A DNA stretch of 64,000 bases from Rhizobium sp. SL86 (GCF_026672545.1 NZ_JAPPRJ010000008.1:186001-250000); one strand, 5' to 3'; positions 7,981-17,057 are shown, counted from the first letter of the stretch. The notes: generated from the letters alone by a model not told the origin. A program made the numbers and translations.

Positions 7981-9639
7981 ATGGCCCAGCCTTATTTTTC
8001 GCTTGTCACGACCCTTGGTCGCAACAAACTCGCCGCGAGCGCTTCGGGCGGTCCGGCCGTCGTGATTACGCATTTCGCCATCGGCGACGGGAACGGTGCG
8101 GAAACGAGCCCCACCGCCGCCAGCACGGCCCTTGTGCGCGAGGTCTGGCGCACATCGGTGGAAAGCGTTGTCATTGATCCGGACAATCCTTCGGCTGTCC
8201 TGGTGACGGCCATCATCCCCACAAATGCCGGAGGATGGTGGATGCGAGAGTTCGGCGTGTTCGATCAGACCGGCGTGATGATCGCCGTTGCAAGGCCTGT
8301 GAGCCAGTACAAGCCGACCGCGACTGAAGGGCAGCTGGAGGATATCCGCTACGAGTTCCAGATCGTCATCGGCGAAACCGCCAACGTAACGTTGCTGGTA
8401 AATCCGAGCGTGCTGCTTGCCTCCCGCGAATGGGTCGAAAACCGCAAGGTACCTATGGGACAGCTCAGTCGTCTGCCTTGGTTGCCGGTAATCTCCATGA
8501 CGCTGTCCAGCGCGCCGGGTGCACCTGCGCTCGGCGATGCCTATGTGATTCCGCCTGGAGCGACGGGCATCTGGGCAGCCAATGTGGGGAAACTTGCCGA
8601 GTGGACAGGCGCGTCCTGGTCGTATCTGACAACGCCCCCCGGCCACGGCATCAGCCTTCCCGATGGTCGCATCTTCGAGAAGCTCGGCGGCAGTTATGTT
8701 GAGATGCTGGCGACAGAAAGCCGCTCGGGCCTGGTCGAGCTGGCAACGATTGCGGAGGCGCTTGCAGGTGCCGACGCCTCGCGCGCCGTGACCTCGGCCG
8801 GACTGTCCGCAGCGATTGCGGCCATCATGCCGCCGCGCCCGAACCTCTGCCCCAATGGCGGCTTTGAGGATGGTCTGACCGGTATCAACCTCCTCAAGTC
8901 CGGCGTTGGCGCCTGGAACGGACAGATCGTTGATAATGATTGGGGGCGGTCAATCTCTCTGACCGTTGGTTCCAGTGGCACCTATGTCGTTCTCTGGCCA
9001 AAGTTCCCGGTCAACGCCGGCATGACCTACACGGTCTCCGGAGACGCGGTTCTGCTCGCTGCCGGCGGCACGGTCGGATTTGATCTGGAGTGGACTGACG
9101 CGTCGAACACGGTCATCTCCTACGTTGCCCCGAAGCCGCGCGCTCCAGGTGATTTCGATGACGGTGCATCCGGCCGCCAAAGTATGGCGGTTTCCGGCAT
9201 CGCGCCGGCCGGTGCGGTCTCGGCACGGGTGCGCTGTGTCTTCTTCGATACGGTCGATCCCGTGGCGATGTATGCCCGCTACGCCAAGGTCGAGAGAGGA
9301 AATCTGCCGGCCACGGCATACACGTCGCGCGCCAAGCAATCTGCCATTGCCGGCAACGGATACATCGATTTTACCGGTGGTCTGACCATGCAGTGGGGGA
9401 CAGGCTGGACGGCAGACGGCACGGCCCTCATCAGCTTTCCGAAGGCGTTTTCCGCCCAGCCCTACGTCTCCGTCGGCTGGGATGTTGGCGCCAGCACGTG
9501 GACGACTGCGAACGCATCCTTCGTGGGTGCCGGTGACGTCACCCCCACCACGGCAGTGATCCGATCGGTCAACTGGACTGGCTCGGCGATGCGGCTGCAC
9601 TCGGCCAACTTCTCCTTCATCGCACTTGGTCCGACCTGA
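7981..9639 (+). CDS. tail fibre/collar protein with DUF3751 and DUF2793 regions
   Basis: A 552-residue fibre. Residues ~1-150 match the phage tail-collar fibre N-terminus (ITHFAIGDGNG, NAGGWWMREFGVFDQ), which attaches to the baseplate. Residues ~165-240 resemble DUF2793 (LSSAPGAPALGDAYVIPPG, GISLPDGRIFEKLGG). The remainder is beta-rich, with NGGFEDG opening a carbohydrate-binding-like section and a C-terminal tip (NGYIDFTGGLTMQWG to the end) typical of receptor-binding ends. The gene looks complete despite decay elsewhere. Confidence 0.8.
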   Translation: MAQPYFSLVTTLGRNKLAASASGGPAVVITHFAIGDGNGAETSPTAASTALVREVWRTSVESVVIDPDNPSAVLVTAIIPTNAGGWWMREFGVFDQTGVMIAVARPVSQYKPTATEGQLEDIRYEFQIVIGETANVTLLVNPSVLLASREWVENRKVPMGQLSRLPWLPVISMTLSSAPGAPALGDAYVIPPGATGIWAANVGKLAEWTGASWSYLTTPPGHGISLPDGRIFEKLGGSYVEMLATESRSGLVELATIAEALAGADASRAVTSAGLSAAIAAIMPPRPNLCPNGGFEDGLTGINLLKSGVGAWNGQIVDNDWGRSISLTVGSSGTYVVLWPKFPVNAGMTYTVSGDAVLLAAGGTVGFDLEWTDASNTVISYVAPKPRAPGDFDDGASGRQSMAVSGIAPAGAVSARVRCVFFDTVDPVAMYARYAKVERGNLPATAYTSRAKQSAIAGNGYIDFTGGLTMQWGTGWTADGTALISFPKAFSAQPYVSVGWDVGASTWTTANASFVGAGDVTPTTAVIRSVNWTGSAMRLHSANFSFIALGPT

Positions 9640-9653
9640 CAGAGGTAACCGGA

Positions 9654-10229
9654 ATGTTGAACGATCCCGCAAAATTCTATTTCGCACCCTCGACCCGGGG
9701 GTTTTACATCGACGCTCAGGCAAGGCCCGAGGATGCGGTCGAGATCACACAGGCGCAGCATGCGGAATTCCTCGGCGTCCTCAATGCCGGGGGCAGTGTG
9801 CAGACGATCGACGACGAGCTCGTTGCCGTGCCGCGCGGCGTGTCGTTTGCAGACCAGCAGGTCGACAAGCTCCGGCTGATCGAGGCCAAGGCGAACGATC
9901 TCCTGAACGGCGGCTATGCGACCGGCGGCCTGCACGTCGCTCTGACCGACGCCTCCCGTGCGGACCTGACCGCGATGGCGACCACGGCCGGCTTTGCGGT
10001 GTCCGGCGTGGTGCCCTGGCCGGAAAGCTATCAGATGGGCTGGATCTCGATCGAGAACGTTAGAATTCCGCTGCCGACACCTGAGGAGGGCATCCTGCTC
10101 GCGGCCGCCATCGGTGACTTTTATGCGCGCATCAAGCAGCACGCCCGCTCGCTGAAAGATGCCGTCAATATTGCTGAAGACGCTGACGACCTAGCCGCCA
10201 TCGATATCGAAAGCGGGTGGCCGCAGTGA
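9654..10229 (+). CDS. tail fibre assembly-like protein (DUF4376-like C-terminus)
   Basis: A 191-residue protein directly downstream of the fibre gene. The N-terminal part (FYFAPSTRGFYIDA, VEITQAQHAEFLGVLNAG) is typical of fibre-assembly or fibre-adjacent proteins. The C-terminal part (AKANDLLNGGYATGGLHVAL, AIGDFYARIKQHARSLKDAV) resembles DUF4376. Members of this group help fold or attach the fibre tip. Confidence 0.7.
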   Translation: MLNDPAKFYFAPSTRGFYIDAQARPEDAVEITQAQHAEFLGVLNAGGSVQTIDDELVAVPRGVSFADQQVDKLRLIEAKANDLLNGGYATGGLHVALTDASRADLTAMATTAGFAVSGVVPWPESYQMGWISIENVRIPLPTPEEGILLAAAIGDFYARIKQHARSLKDAVNIAEDADDLAAIDIESGWPQ

Positions 10230-10397
10230 TGCAATCAGATTGCCGCCCGGCATAAGTCGGGTGGCCGGGGAGCGTCATGCTCTCCGAGCGACGGGCCTTA
10301 GTTTGGCGACCAGTCCCGTCCGACAGCGATATGCATAACCGTCGCACCCGTACCCTGCAGGGCGGGGCATGTGTGACTGAGTCGCGAGCTTCTTGAA

Positions 10398-11204
10398 ATG
10401 GTAAATCTCACTCCGGTTCATCCGGTCACGCCCGCCGCAGCCTATATCGGGGGCAAGCGTATCCTGGCGAAGACCATCATCGCTCGGATCAATGCAAAGC
10501 CGCACGAGGTCTATTGTGAGCCCTTCGTCGGCATGGGCGGCATTTTCCTGCGCCGCTCGATGGCGCCGAAAATGGAGGCGATCAACGACATTAATGGCGA
10601 GGTCGCCAATCTCTTCCGCATCCTGCAGCGGCATTACCCGCAGTTTATGGACACGCTTCGCTTCCAGGTCACCAGCCGGCGTGAGTTCGAACGGCTGTCC
10701 AGGACAGACCCGTCCACGCTGACCGACCTGGAGCGCGCGGCACGCTTCCTCTATCTCCAGCGCCTGGCATTCGGCGGCAAGGTCCGTGGACAGACCTTTG
10801 GGGTGACAATGGATGGTGGCCGCTTCAACCTCATGAAGCTTGCTCCGCAGCTCGAAGAGATCCACGAACGGATGGCCGGCGTGGTGATCGAGAACCTCGG
10901 CTGGCGCGCCTTCATCGAACGCTATGACAGGCCATCGACGCTCTTCTATCTCGACCCGCCTTACTGGGGCTGCGAGGACGACTACGGCAAAGCGGTCTTC
11001 AGCCGCGAAGACTTTGCGGAGATGGCAGAAGTGCTCGGCCGCATTCGAGGCCGCTTCATACTGTCTTTGAACGCCGTTCCTGGCGTCTTCGAAACCTTCT
11101 CGAAATTTGAGATCGAGGAGGTCGATTGCAGCTATTCGATCCAGGGTCAGGGGCGATCAAAAGACGTGAAGGAGGTCATCATATCCGGCCAAGCAATAGA
11201 GTAA
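10398..11204 (+). CDS. Dam-like N6-adenine DNA methyltransferase (D12 class)
   Basis: A 268-residue methyltransferase. It has the SAM-binding region (YIGGKRILAK, CEPFVGMGGIFLRRS, INDINGEVANLFRIL) and the catalytic motif DPPY at residue ~186 (YLDPPYWGCEDDYG), both diagnostic of Dam/D12 enzymes that methylate adenine N6, often in GATC. It is at the right end of the prophage, where Mu carries mom, so host-defence evasion is plausible. No com-like zinc-finger gene could be read in the 168 bases upstream. Confidence 0.85.
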   Translation: MVNLTPVHPVTPAAAYIGGKRILAKTIIARINAKPHEVYCEPFVGMGGIFLRRSMAPKMEAINDINGEVANLFRILQRHYPQFMDTLRFQVTSRREFERLSRTDPSTLTDLERAARFLYLQRLAFGGKVRGQTFGVTMDGGRFNLMKLAPQLEEIHERMAGVVIENLGWRAFIERYDRPSTLFYLDPPYWGCEDDYGKAVFSREDFAEMAEVLGRIRGRFILSLNAVPGVFETFSKFEIEEVDCSYSIQGQGRSKDVKEVIISGQAIE

Positions 11205-11240
11205 TGCGTCGGCTTCAACCTTGGCCTTTGCACGCCGGAC

Positions 11241-11360
11241 AAATTTTCTGTCCAGAAGCTAACGCACGTCCGTCCAGAAGGCAGCGCCGCGCCACAGAAA
11301 AGAATAATTTTTTGTGCCAAAGCTAACGCACGCCCGTGCCAAAGGTCGCGCCGCGCCACA
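11241..11360. repeat. candidate right-end transposase-binding array of the Mu-like prophage
   Basis: Two ~57-bp direct repeats (start 11241 and ~11305, offset 64) share AAGCTAACGCACG and GCGCCGCGCCACA. Each holds two sub-repeats 22 bp apart: GTCCAGAAG at 11250 and 11272, GTGCCAAAG at 11314 and 11336. Four sites spaced by helical turns at the edge of a Mu-like prophage resemble MuA R-end binding sites. The array ends in CA at 11359-11360, where SDR-like coding sequence begins. The repeats are seen; the role is inferred. Confidence 0.65.
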
Positions 11361-11587
11361 CGACGCGGTTTGCGCAGAATACGGATGTGCGGATCGAAGA
11401 TCTGATCCCACCAGCCTATGCCGGTTTTGCAACGCCCATCTTCGAGGCATTCGCGCACCCGGCCGTGACGACGAAGGAAACGGATGTCGCAGAGGCGGTC
11501 TGGCAGGCCGTTCACGATACATCATGCCAACTTCAGTTCCCCGCCGGTCCCGACGCGGTGGCTCTGTTTGAAGCCCGCCGGGCATAA
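11361..11587 (+). pseudogene. 3' remnant of a short-chain dehydrogenase/reductase gene
   Basis: In frame from the prophage edge the sequence reads TTRFAQNTDVRIEDLIPPAY, then VTTKETDVAEAVWQAVHD and [18 protein letters not shown] before the stop. This matches the C-terminal ~75 residues of SDR oxidoreductases (DVAEAVW and PAGADAVAL-type motifs). No Rossmann fold, YxxxK motif or own start precedes it, so the 5' part was probably split off by the prophage and should lie left of the window. Confidence 0.65.
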
Positions 11588-11596
11588 TGCAGGAAA

Positions 11597-11673
11597 TGGC
11601 GCACCCGACAGGATTCGAACCTGTGACCTTTGGAATCGGAATCCAACACTCTATCCAGCTGAGCTACGGGTGC
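11597..11673 (-). tRNA. tRNA-Arg (anticodon CCG)
   Basis: A complete 77-base cloverleaf including an encoded CCA. Acceptor stem GCACCCG pairs with CGGGTGC. The anticodon stem TTGGA/TCCAA encloses the loop TTCCGAT, giving anticodon CCG, which reads CGG (Arg). The T-arm contains GGTTCGAATCC. It lies 9 bases past the SDR remnant and is intact; the prophage did not insert in it. Confidence 0.95.
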
Positions 11674-11798
11674 GTGCTTTTGGAAGAATCGAAGCCAAGG
11701 GCTGCGATCTCGCCGGTGGAGGGTTCATAACAAAGGTCGGCGCCCGCATCAATCGGCAAACGTCATAAAATGCAATCGCCGTGCACAGGCGCTGTTGC

Positions 11799-12275
11799 TC
11801 AGCGGAAGAAGGTGAGCCGCTGGGCGCGGTCCACCAGCATGTTGGCGATCGTCATGCGGATCGTCGCCTGCCGGCGAAAATCGGGATGGACGAGGTCCGG
11901 GTGGTTGAGTTTTGCAAAACTGCGGCGTTTTTCCGCCAAAATCTCCGATGTATCCGTCAGTTCCAGGGCGAGATCCTCTTCCACTTCGGCCTCGCTGAGG
12001 CGGGCAAGGAAAGCGGGCATTGGCGGCGGGGTAGGCGTGTCCTGCGCCGTGTCCGGCGCGGTTTCGGCCTGATCTGCAGCAGGCAGGTCGGCCAGGAGAT
12101 CGAGATAGGCGTGGTTTGCCCGCACCGGGACTTCCGCCGTCTCGATCGGCGCGACAAAACCGGCATTCAGCCCGGAAATGCGAAAGGACGCGTTTTCGAC
12201 AACGGGTTCCTCGTCCGGTGCCTCGTGATCGAGCCGGGTCAGGATGGACTGAAAGACCGATTTGCCAAACAGCAT
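11799..12275 (-). CDS. J-domain-like C-terminal protein, function unknown
   Basis: A 158-residue protein. Its final ~55 residues (EILAEKRRSFAKLNHPDLV, HPDFRRQATIRMTIANMLVD) resemble the helical part of a DnaJ domain, with HPD present. The middle is acidic and Pro-rich, probably disordered (TAPDTAQDTPTPPPMPAF). The ATG at 12275 is preferred because GGGGAG lies 5 to 6 bases upstream; a longer frame to 12446 gives low-complexity sequence. It would be a co-chaperone-like protein of unknown partner. Confidence 0.65.
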   Translation of the reverse strand: MLFGKSVFQSILTRLDHEAPDEEPVVENASFRISGLNAGFVAPIETAEVPVRANHAYLDLLADLPAADQAETAPDTAQDTPTPPPMPAFLARLSEAEVEEDLALELTDTSEILAEKRRSFAKLNHPDLVHPDFRRQATIRMTIANMLVDRAQRLTFFR

Positions 12276-12508
12276 GCGTTCTCCCCTGGGTGGGCAGGAG
12301 AAAACCACGCAAAGATGGCGCCGGGCTTGCGGCGCAGCGCTTACGGCGGCACGCCGGCGCCGATGCGCTGTGGGTGCAGCATCGAGGCGGTTGCGCCGGG
12401 GAGCGCCGGTTCGTTTGGCAAGGACCAGCCATCGTGCGACGGACACCGTCCTTTCCCCGGACAGGTCGGGTCAGGGGAAACGGTAGCGCAAACAGGGTGT
12501 GCGAGGGG

Positions 12509-13348
12509 TTACGACTGGTTCTGGCTCTGGCCGTTCTGATCCTGCATCTGGCCATCGGCTGCGACCGTCAGGCTCACTTTGAGGTTTTCGCCGGCAGCCC
12601 CGATGCGCATGCCCGAAACGGGGGCGGCATCGCGGTAGCTGAGGCCGGTTGCGATGCGTACATACCGTTCGTCCGGGCAGATCTTGTTGGCGGCATCAAA
12701 ACCGACCCAACCGAGACCCGGCACATGCACCTCCGCCCAGGCATGGGTTGCCACCTGTTCCACAAGCCCTTCCATCAGCAGATAACCCGAAACATACCGG
12801 GCCGGCAGACCGAGAAAACGGGCCGCGGAGACGAAGATATGGGCATGATCCTGGCAGACGCCGCTCTTCGCCTCGAGCGCCTGTTCCGCCGTGGTTTCGG
12901 AATCGGTCGTGCCGGGCAGGTAGGCCACCGCCTCGTGGATCGCCTCCATCAGCGCATGCATCTGTGCCAGTTCGCTGTCGCCCTTGACGCTGCGGGCGAG
13001 GTCCTTGACGAGTTTGCCTGCCTTGGTCAGCGGCGTGTCGCGTAGGTAGAGCCAGAGCGGCACGAAGCCCTGGTGCGGGCCGACAACGCCGGCTTTATCC
13101 TGCGTTTCGATCTCGCCGGAGGCGACGATACGGATCAGGTGCTCGCCGCCTTCGACGGAGACGAGGTTGACCATATTGCCGAACTGGTCCGCATAACCGG
13201 CCTCGATCGTGGCGCCGTCGACGGTCAGATCCCAGCTGATGACGGTCTGGTTCGTGCCGCTTTGCGGGCGAAGCCTGAGCCGCTGCAGCGCATAGGCCAC
13301 CGGTTCGTCGTAGAGATATTCGGTCGTGTGAGAAATCTTCAATCGCAT
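12509..13348 (-). CDS. transglutaminase-like cysteine peptidase family protein
   Basis: A 279-residue protein. Residues ~1-85 form the N-terminal beta domain of this family (MRLKISHTTEYLYDEPVAYA, LRLRPQSGTNQTV). The transglutaminase core carries the Cys-His-Asp triad: KSGVCQDHAHIF, THAWAEVHVPGLGWVGFDA. No signal peptide. It is the last gene of a minus-strand operon with alpha-E and ATP-grasp proteins, a widely conserved set thought to make or process a peptide-like bond; the product is unknown. The C-terminus is Gln/Asn-rich. Confidence 0.85.
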   Translation of the reverse strand: MRLKISHTTEYLYDEPVAYALQRLRLRPQSGTNQTVISWDLTVDGATIEAGYADQFGNMVNLVSVEGGEHLIRIVASGEIETQDKAGVVGPHQGFVPLWLYLRDTPLTKAGKLVKDLARSVKGDSELAQMHALMEAIHEAVAYLPGTTDSETTAEQALEAKSGVCQDHAHIFVSAARFLGLPARYVSGYLLMEGLVEQVATHAWAEVHVPGLGWVGFDAANKICPDERYVRIATGLSYRDAAPVSGMRIGAAGENLKVSLTVAADGQMQDQNGQSQNQS

Positions 13349-13375
13349 TGCGGCTGGTCCGTCCCCCGGTCCGCT

Positions 13376-14317
13376 TCAGTGGTAGAAGCGGTAGCCTTCT
13401 GAAATTTCGGCGCTGAGCTGGTTGTTGCGGCTGATGAAATCCTCCAGGAATTCATGCAGGCCCTGGTCCATCACGTCGGCGATCGAGCCGCGCGTGAGCA
13501 TGGACTTGATCGCGGCCGCCGTATCATGCGCGGTGTGGTGCTGGCCGTATTCCTTTTCCAGATAGCCCAGATTGCTGACGATCTTTTCGTAACAATAGGC
13601 AAGCGAGCGCGGCATGCGCACGTTGAGGATCAGGAAATCGGCTATGTTGGAGGGCCGCAGTTCCGCATCATAAACCCAGCCATAGGAGCGGTGGGCCGAG
13701 ACCGACCGCAGGATCGATTCCCACTGGAAATTGTCGAGCGAGGAGCCGACCTGGCTGACGGCCGGTAACAACACGTAATATTTCACGTCGAGAATGCGGC
13801 TGGTATTGTCCGCCCGCTCGATGAAGGTGCCGATGCGTGAGAAATTATACTGGTCGTTGCGCAGCATCGAGCCGTGGAAGGCGCCGCGGATGAGGCCGGC
13901 GCGCCGCTTGATCGTGTCGATCACCTGCGGCAGGTCGGCGGCCTTCACCTTGCGGCCGAGCAGCTGTTTCAGCTCGATCCAGCACTCGTTCGTCGCCTCC
14001 CAGGTCTCCCGCGTCAGCGCCGTGCGCACCATGCGGGCATTGTTGCGGCCGGATTCGATGCAGGACATGACGCTCGACGGATTGGCGAGGTCGCGCAGCA
14101 GGTAATCGATGGCGTTGGCCGCCGTCACCGTGTCATGCACCTCGCCGAAGGCATCGCGTACGCCGGCACTTTGTAAAACGCCATCCCAGTCCTCGTCCGT
14201 CGAGCCGGAGCGGGTCAGCGAGACCCGGAGGCCCGCATCCACCAGACGGGCGATGTTTTCGGCGCGCTCGATGTAACGGAACATCCAGTAGAGGCCGTTT
14301 GCGGTTCTTCCCAACAT
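13376..14317 (-). CDS. alpha-E (DUF403) domain protein
   Basis: A 313-residue, nearly all-helical protein with the typical opening MLGRTANGLYWMFRYIERAE NIA and later SFIERADNTSRILDVKYY-type segment. This family always travels with circularly permuted ATP-grasp and transglutaminase-like proteins, as here; it lies 12 bases from the ATP-grasp gene. Role probably as a partner in peptide ligation, inferred from context. Confidence 0.85.
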   Translation of the reverse strand: MLGRTANGLYWMFRYIERAENIARLVDAGLRVSLTRSGSTDEDWDGVLQSAGVRDAFGEVHDTVTAANAIDYLLRDLANPSSVMSCIESGRNNARMVRTALTRETWEATNECWIELKQLLGRKVKAADLPQVIDTIKRRAGLIRGAFHGSMLRNDQYNFSRIGTFIERADNTSRILDVKYYVLLPAVSQVGSSLDNFQWESILRSVSAHRSYGWVYDAELRPSNIADFLILNVRMPRSLAYCYEKIVSNLGYLEKEYGQHHTAHDTAAAIKSMLTRGSIADVMDQGLHEFLEDFISRNNQLSAEISEGYRFYH

Positions 14318-14329
14318 TGTTTTACGCCC

Positions 14330-15787
14330 TCAATCTTCCAGTACCCAGGTGTCCTTGGTGCCGCCGCCCTGGCTGGAATTGACCACCAGCGAACCCTGCT
14401 TCAGCGCCACGCGGGTGAGCCCGCCCGGAATGATCTTCACCTTGTCGGAGACCAGCACGTAAGGCCTGAGATCCACATGCCGGGGCGCGATGCCCTTGTT
14501 GACGAGGATCGGCACGGTGGAGAGCGACAGCGTCGGCTGGGCGATGTAGTTGGCGGGCTTCGCCTTCAGCTTGTCGGCAAAATCCGCCCGCTCCTTTTTG
14601 GAGGCGGTCGGGCCCACCAGCATGCCGTAGCCGCCGGAGCCGTGCACCTCCTTCACCACCAGTTCCTCCAGATGCTCCAGCACATATTTCAGGCTGTCGG
14701 CCTCGGAACAGCGCCAGGTCGGCACGTTTTCCAGAAGCGGCTTGCGGCCCGTGTAGAACTCGACGATCTCCGGCATGTAGGAATAGATCGCCTTGTCATC
14801 GGAAATGCCGGTGCCGGGCGCATTGGCAATCGTGATGTTGCCGGAGCGGTAGACATCCATGATGCCCGGAACGCCGAGTGCCGAATCCGGCCGGAAGGTG
14901 AGGGGATCGAGGAAATCGTCATCGACGCGGCGGTAGAGCACGTCGATCGCCTCGTAACCGCGGGTGGTGCGCATCTTCACCTTGCCGTCGATGACGCGCA
15001 GGTCCGAGCCCTCGACCAGTTCGACACCCATGGTATCGGCCAGGAAGGAATGTTCGTAATAGGCCGAGTTGTAGATGCCGGGGGTCAGCACTGCCACACG
15101 CGGTTTGCCCTTGCAGCCGGGCGGTGCGAGCGAGGCGAGCGACTGGCGCAGAAGATAAGGGTAATCCTCCACCCGCTGCACCTTGTTCATGGTGAAGAGT
15201 TCCGGGAACATCTGCATCATGGTTTCCCGGTTCTCCAGCATATAGGAGACGCCGGAGGGGGTGCGGGCATTGTCTTCCAGCACGTAGAACTGATCTTCGC
15301 CGGTGCGCACGATATCGGTGCCGACGATATGGGTGTAGACGCCACCCGGCGGCTTGAAGCCGATCATTTCCGGCAGGAAGGCAACGTTCTTTTCGATCAG
15401 CGCGCGCGGAATGCGGCCGGCGCGGATGATTTCCTGCTTGTGATAGATATCGTCCAGGAACGCGTTGAGCGCGAGAACGCGCTGTTCGATGCCCTGCGCG
15501 AGTTTGCGCCATTCGCGGGCGGAGATGATGCGGGGGATGATGTCGAAGGGGATGAGCTTTTCGGAGGAATCGGCATGGCCGTAGACTGCGAAGGTGATGC
15601 CGGTCTTCCGGAATATGTTTTCCGCGTCCCTGGATTTCTGGATGAGATGCGCAGGATCCTGTGCGTCGTACCACTCTTGGTATGTCTGGTAGGGCGGTCG
15701 CGGAAGGTTGTCCGCAGTCAACATTTCATCAAATGCCAATGGTGTATTCCCCGGTTTTTGTTCATAAGAGTACAAGGTTTGCAGCAT
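14330..15787 (-). CDS. circularly permuted type-2 ATP-grasp protein
   Basis: A 485-residue protein of the DUF404/DUF407 family. Recognisable segments: IPFDIIPRIISAREWRKL, HIVGTDIVRTGEDQFYVLED, GVSYMLENRETMMQMFPELF, and VVKEVHGSGGYGMLVGPTA, the ATP-binding glycine-rich loop. Members are predicted peptide ligases. First gene of the minus-strand operon with the alpha-E and transglutaminase proteins. Confidence 0.85.
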   Translation of the reverse strand: MLQTLYSYEQKPGNTPLAFDEMLTADNLPRPPYQTYQEWYDAQDPAHLIQKSRDAENIFRKTGITFAVYGHADSSEKLIPFDIIPRIISAREWRKLAQGIEQRVLALNAFLDDIYHKQEIIRAGRIPRALIEKNVAFLPEMIGFKPPGGVYTHIVGTDIVRTGEDQFYVLEDNARTPSGVSYMLENRETMMQMFPELFTMNKVQRVEDYPYLLRQSLASLAPPGCKGKPRVAVLTPGIYNSAYYEHSFLADTMGVELVEGSDLRVIDGKVKMRTTRGYEAIDVLYRRVDDDFLDPLTFRPDSALGVPGIMDVYRSGNITIANAPGTGISDDKAIYSYMPEIVEFYTGRKPLLENVPTWRCSEADSLKYVLEHLEELVVKEVHGSGGYGMLVGPTASKKERADFADKLKAKPANYIAQPTLSLSTVPILVNKGIAPRHVDLRPYVLVSDKVKIIPGGLTRVALKQGSLVVNSSQGGGTKDTWVLED

Positions 15788-16043
15788 TGCAAGGACCCTG
15801 CGCAGGCAAGAGGCAATTTAATTGCCGCCGGGGAAGAGGACTGCATGAGGCCCTCTGGCAACCGCACAAAGCTTGTGCAAATGCCCGTTTGACGCGTTCT
15901 TTCACTCCCCTTCCTTTTCAGGGTCTTGGCTGTGAGATTTTCTGTGCCAAGGCTTCAGTTTTTATCCTTTGACTGAATTTCAGCCAGGCTTTACCGCTCG
16001 CCTGCACGCTTCATCGGCATTTTCGGCAAGGCTCATATTGGCA

Positions 16044-16913
16044 ATGTTCTTCCGTCTGGCTCCTCTCGTCTTCGTGTTTTTGTGGTCGACCGGCTGGATC
16101 GTTGCCAAAATTGCCGCGACCCATGCCGATCCGTTGACGTTTCTTGCGATGCGCCATGCGCTGGCGGCGGCGGCCTTTGCGGGAATGGCCGTGCTGGTTC
16201 GCGCGACCTGGCCTTCCTCGCGCCTTGCCGCGGCGCATGGCTTCGTCTCCGGCATCTTGCTGCACGGGCTTTATCTGGCAGGTTTGTGGTGGGCGATCGG
16301 GCAGGGCGTGCCGGCGGGCCTTTCCGGCATCATCGCCGGCCTGCAGCCACTTCTGACCGGGCTTTTTGCGCTTGCCCTGCTTGGCGAGCGCCTGAGCCGT
16401 GGCCAGAGCGCCGGCCTCGTGCTCGGTTTTTCCGGTATCGTGATCGCCGTTTCGCCGCAGTTTGCCGGACTGTTCTCGACAGGGCTCACCGGCCTTGCCT
16501 TTCCGGTGCTCGTCAATCTTGCCGCCATGCTCTCCGTCACGCTCGGCACGCTTTACCAGAAGCGGTTTCTCGGCGCCGGCGATCTGAGAACCATTGCGGT
16601 GTGGCAATATCTCGGCGCCGTTGTGGTGACGCTGCCGCTGGCGCTTTTGCTGGAAGACCTGCATTTCGACTGGACCCTGGCTGCGATCGGCGCCATGGCC
16701 TGGTCGGTGTTCGGCCTGTCGATGGGGGCGGTCGGCCTGCTGCTTTATCTTATCCGCCGCGGCCAGGTCTCGCGCGCCGCCTCGCTCATCTACATGGTCC
16801 CGCCGCTGGTGGCGGTGGAAGCGACCGTCATCTTCGGCGAACCGCTGAGTGTGCCGATGATCGTCGGAACGGTGATCGTTGTGATGGGCGTGTATCTGGT
16901 GAACCGACGGTGA
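16044..16913 (+). CDS. EamA/DMT-family transporter
   Basis: A 289-residue inner-membrane protein with about ten hydrophobic segments in two EamA halves (FVFLWSTGWIVAKIAA at the start; VNLAAMLSVTLGTLYQKRFL opening the second half; SRAASLIYMVPPLVAVEA near the end). Members export metabolites or amino acids; the substrate cannot be read. The ATG at 16044 puts the first membrane segment at the N-terminus; an upstream ATG at 15969 would add 25 residues. Confidence 0.8.
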   Translation: MFFRLAPLVFVFLWSTGWIVAKIAATHADPLTFLAMRHALAAAAFAGMAVLVRATWPSSRLAAAHGFVSGILLHGLYLAGLWWAIGQGVPAGLSGIIAGLQPLLTGLFALALLGERLSRGQSAGLVLGFSGIVIAVSPQFAGLFSTGLTGLAFPVLVNLAAMLSVTLGTLYQKRFLGAGDLRTIAVWQYLGAVVVTLPLALLLEDLHFDWTLAAIGAMAWSVFGLSMGAVGLLLYLIRRGQVSRAASLIYMVPPLVAVEATVIFGEPLSVPMIVGTVIVVMGVYLVNRR

Positions 16914-17057
16914 GGATGCGGATGATTACGTAACCGAAGGTCACCCCGACGCCCGCGGTCATAATCTCTTCCGTCTACTCGACCGCCATCCGGAGGAGAT
17001 AGACCGCCTCAAACGAGCATGACTGTTTCCGCATATACACGGATGTCTGCCTTTCGA

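Larger units (their letters stand above)
1..11360. mobile_element. Mu-like prophage remnant (left end outside window)
   Basis: Gene order follows Mu-like transposable phages: leftward repressor, divergent Ner-like gene, ParB-like early gene, lysis fragments, tape-measure fragment, baseplate J, tail protein I, tail fibre, fibre assembly protein and a DNA methylase near the right end. MuA/MuB transposase, large terminase, portal, capsid, sheath and tube genes are absent, so it is defective. The right boundary is put at the CA of base 11360, where a repeat array meets chromosomal SDR-like coding sequence. The left boundary is not visible; bases 1 to 69 hold no gene I can support. Confidence 0.85.

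Noticed and set aside
10230-10397. Possible Com-like gene before the methylase
   Set aside because: Mu places com before mom, but no frame here shows the paired Cys-x2-Cys zinc-finger motifs; only short frames without family pattern are present.
1-11360. A phage satellite or tailocin rather than a decayed prophage
   Set aside because: Truncated genes at the junctions and a nearly absent tape-measure gene argue for decay; a tailocin would need tube, sheath and tape measure.
11597-11673. tRNA-Arg as the prophage attachment site
   Set aside because: The tRNA is intact, an SDR remnant lies between it and the prophage edge, and Mu-like phages insert by transposition rather than at tRNA genes.
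14477-15892. 471-codon plus-strand frame antisense to the ATP-grasp gene
   Set aside because: Shadow of a strongly coding minus-strand gene; composition is low-complexity and there is no credible start context.
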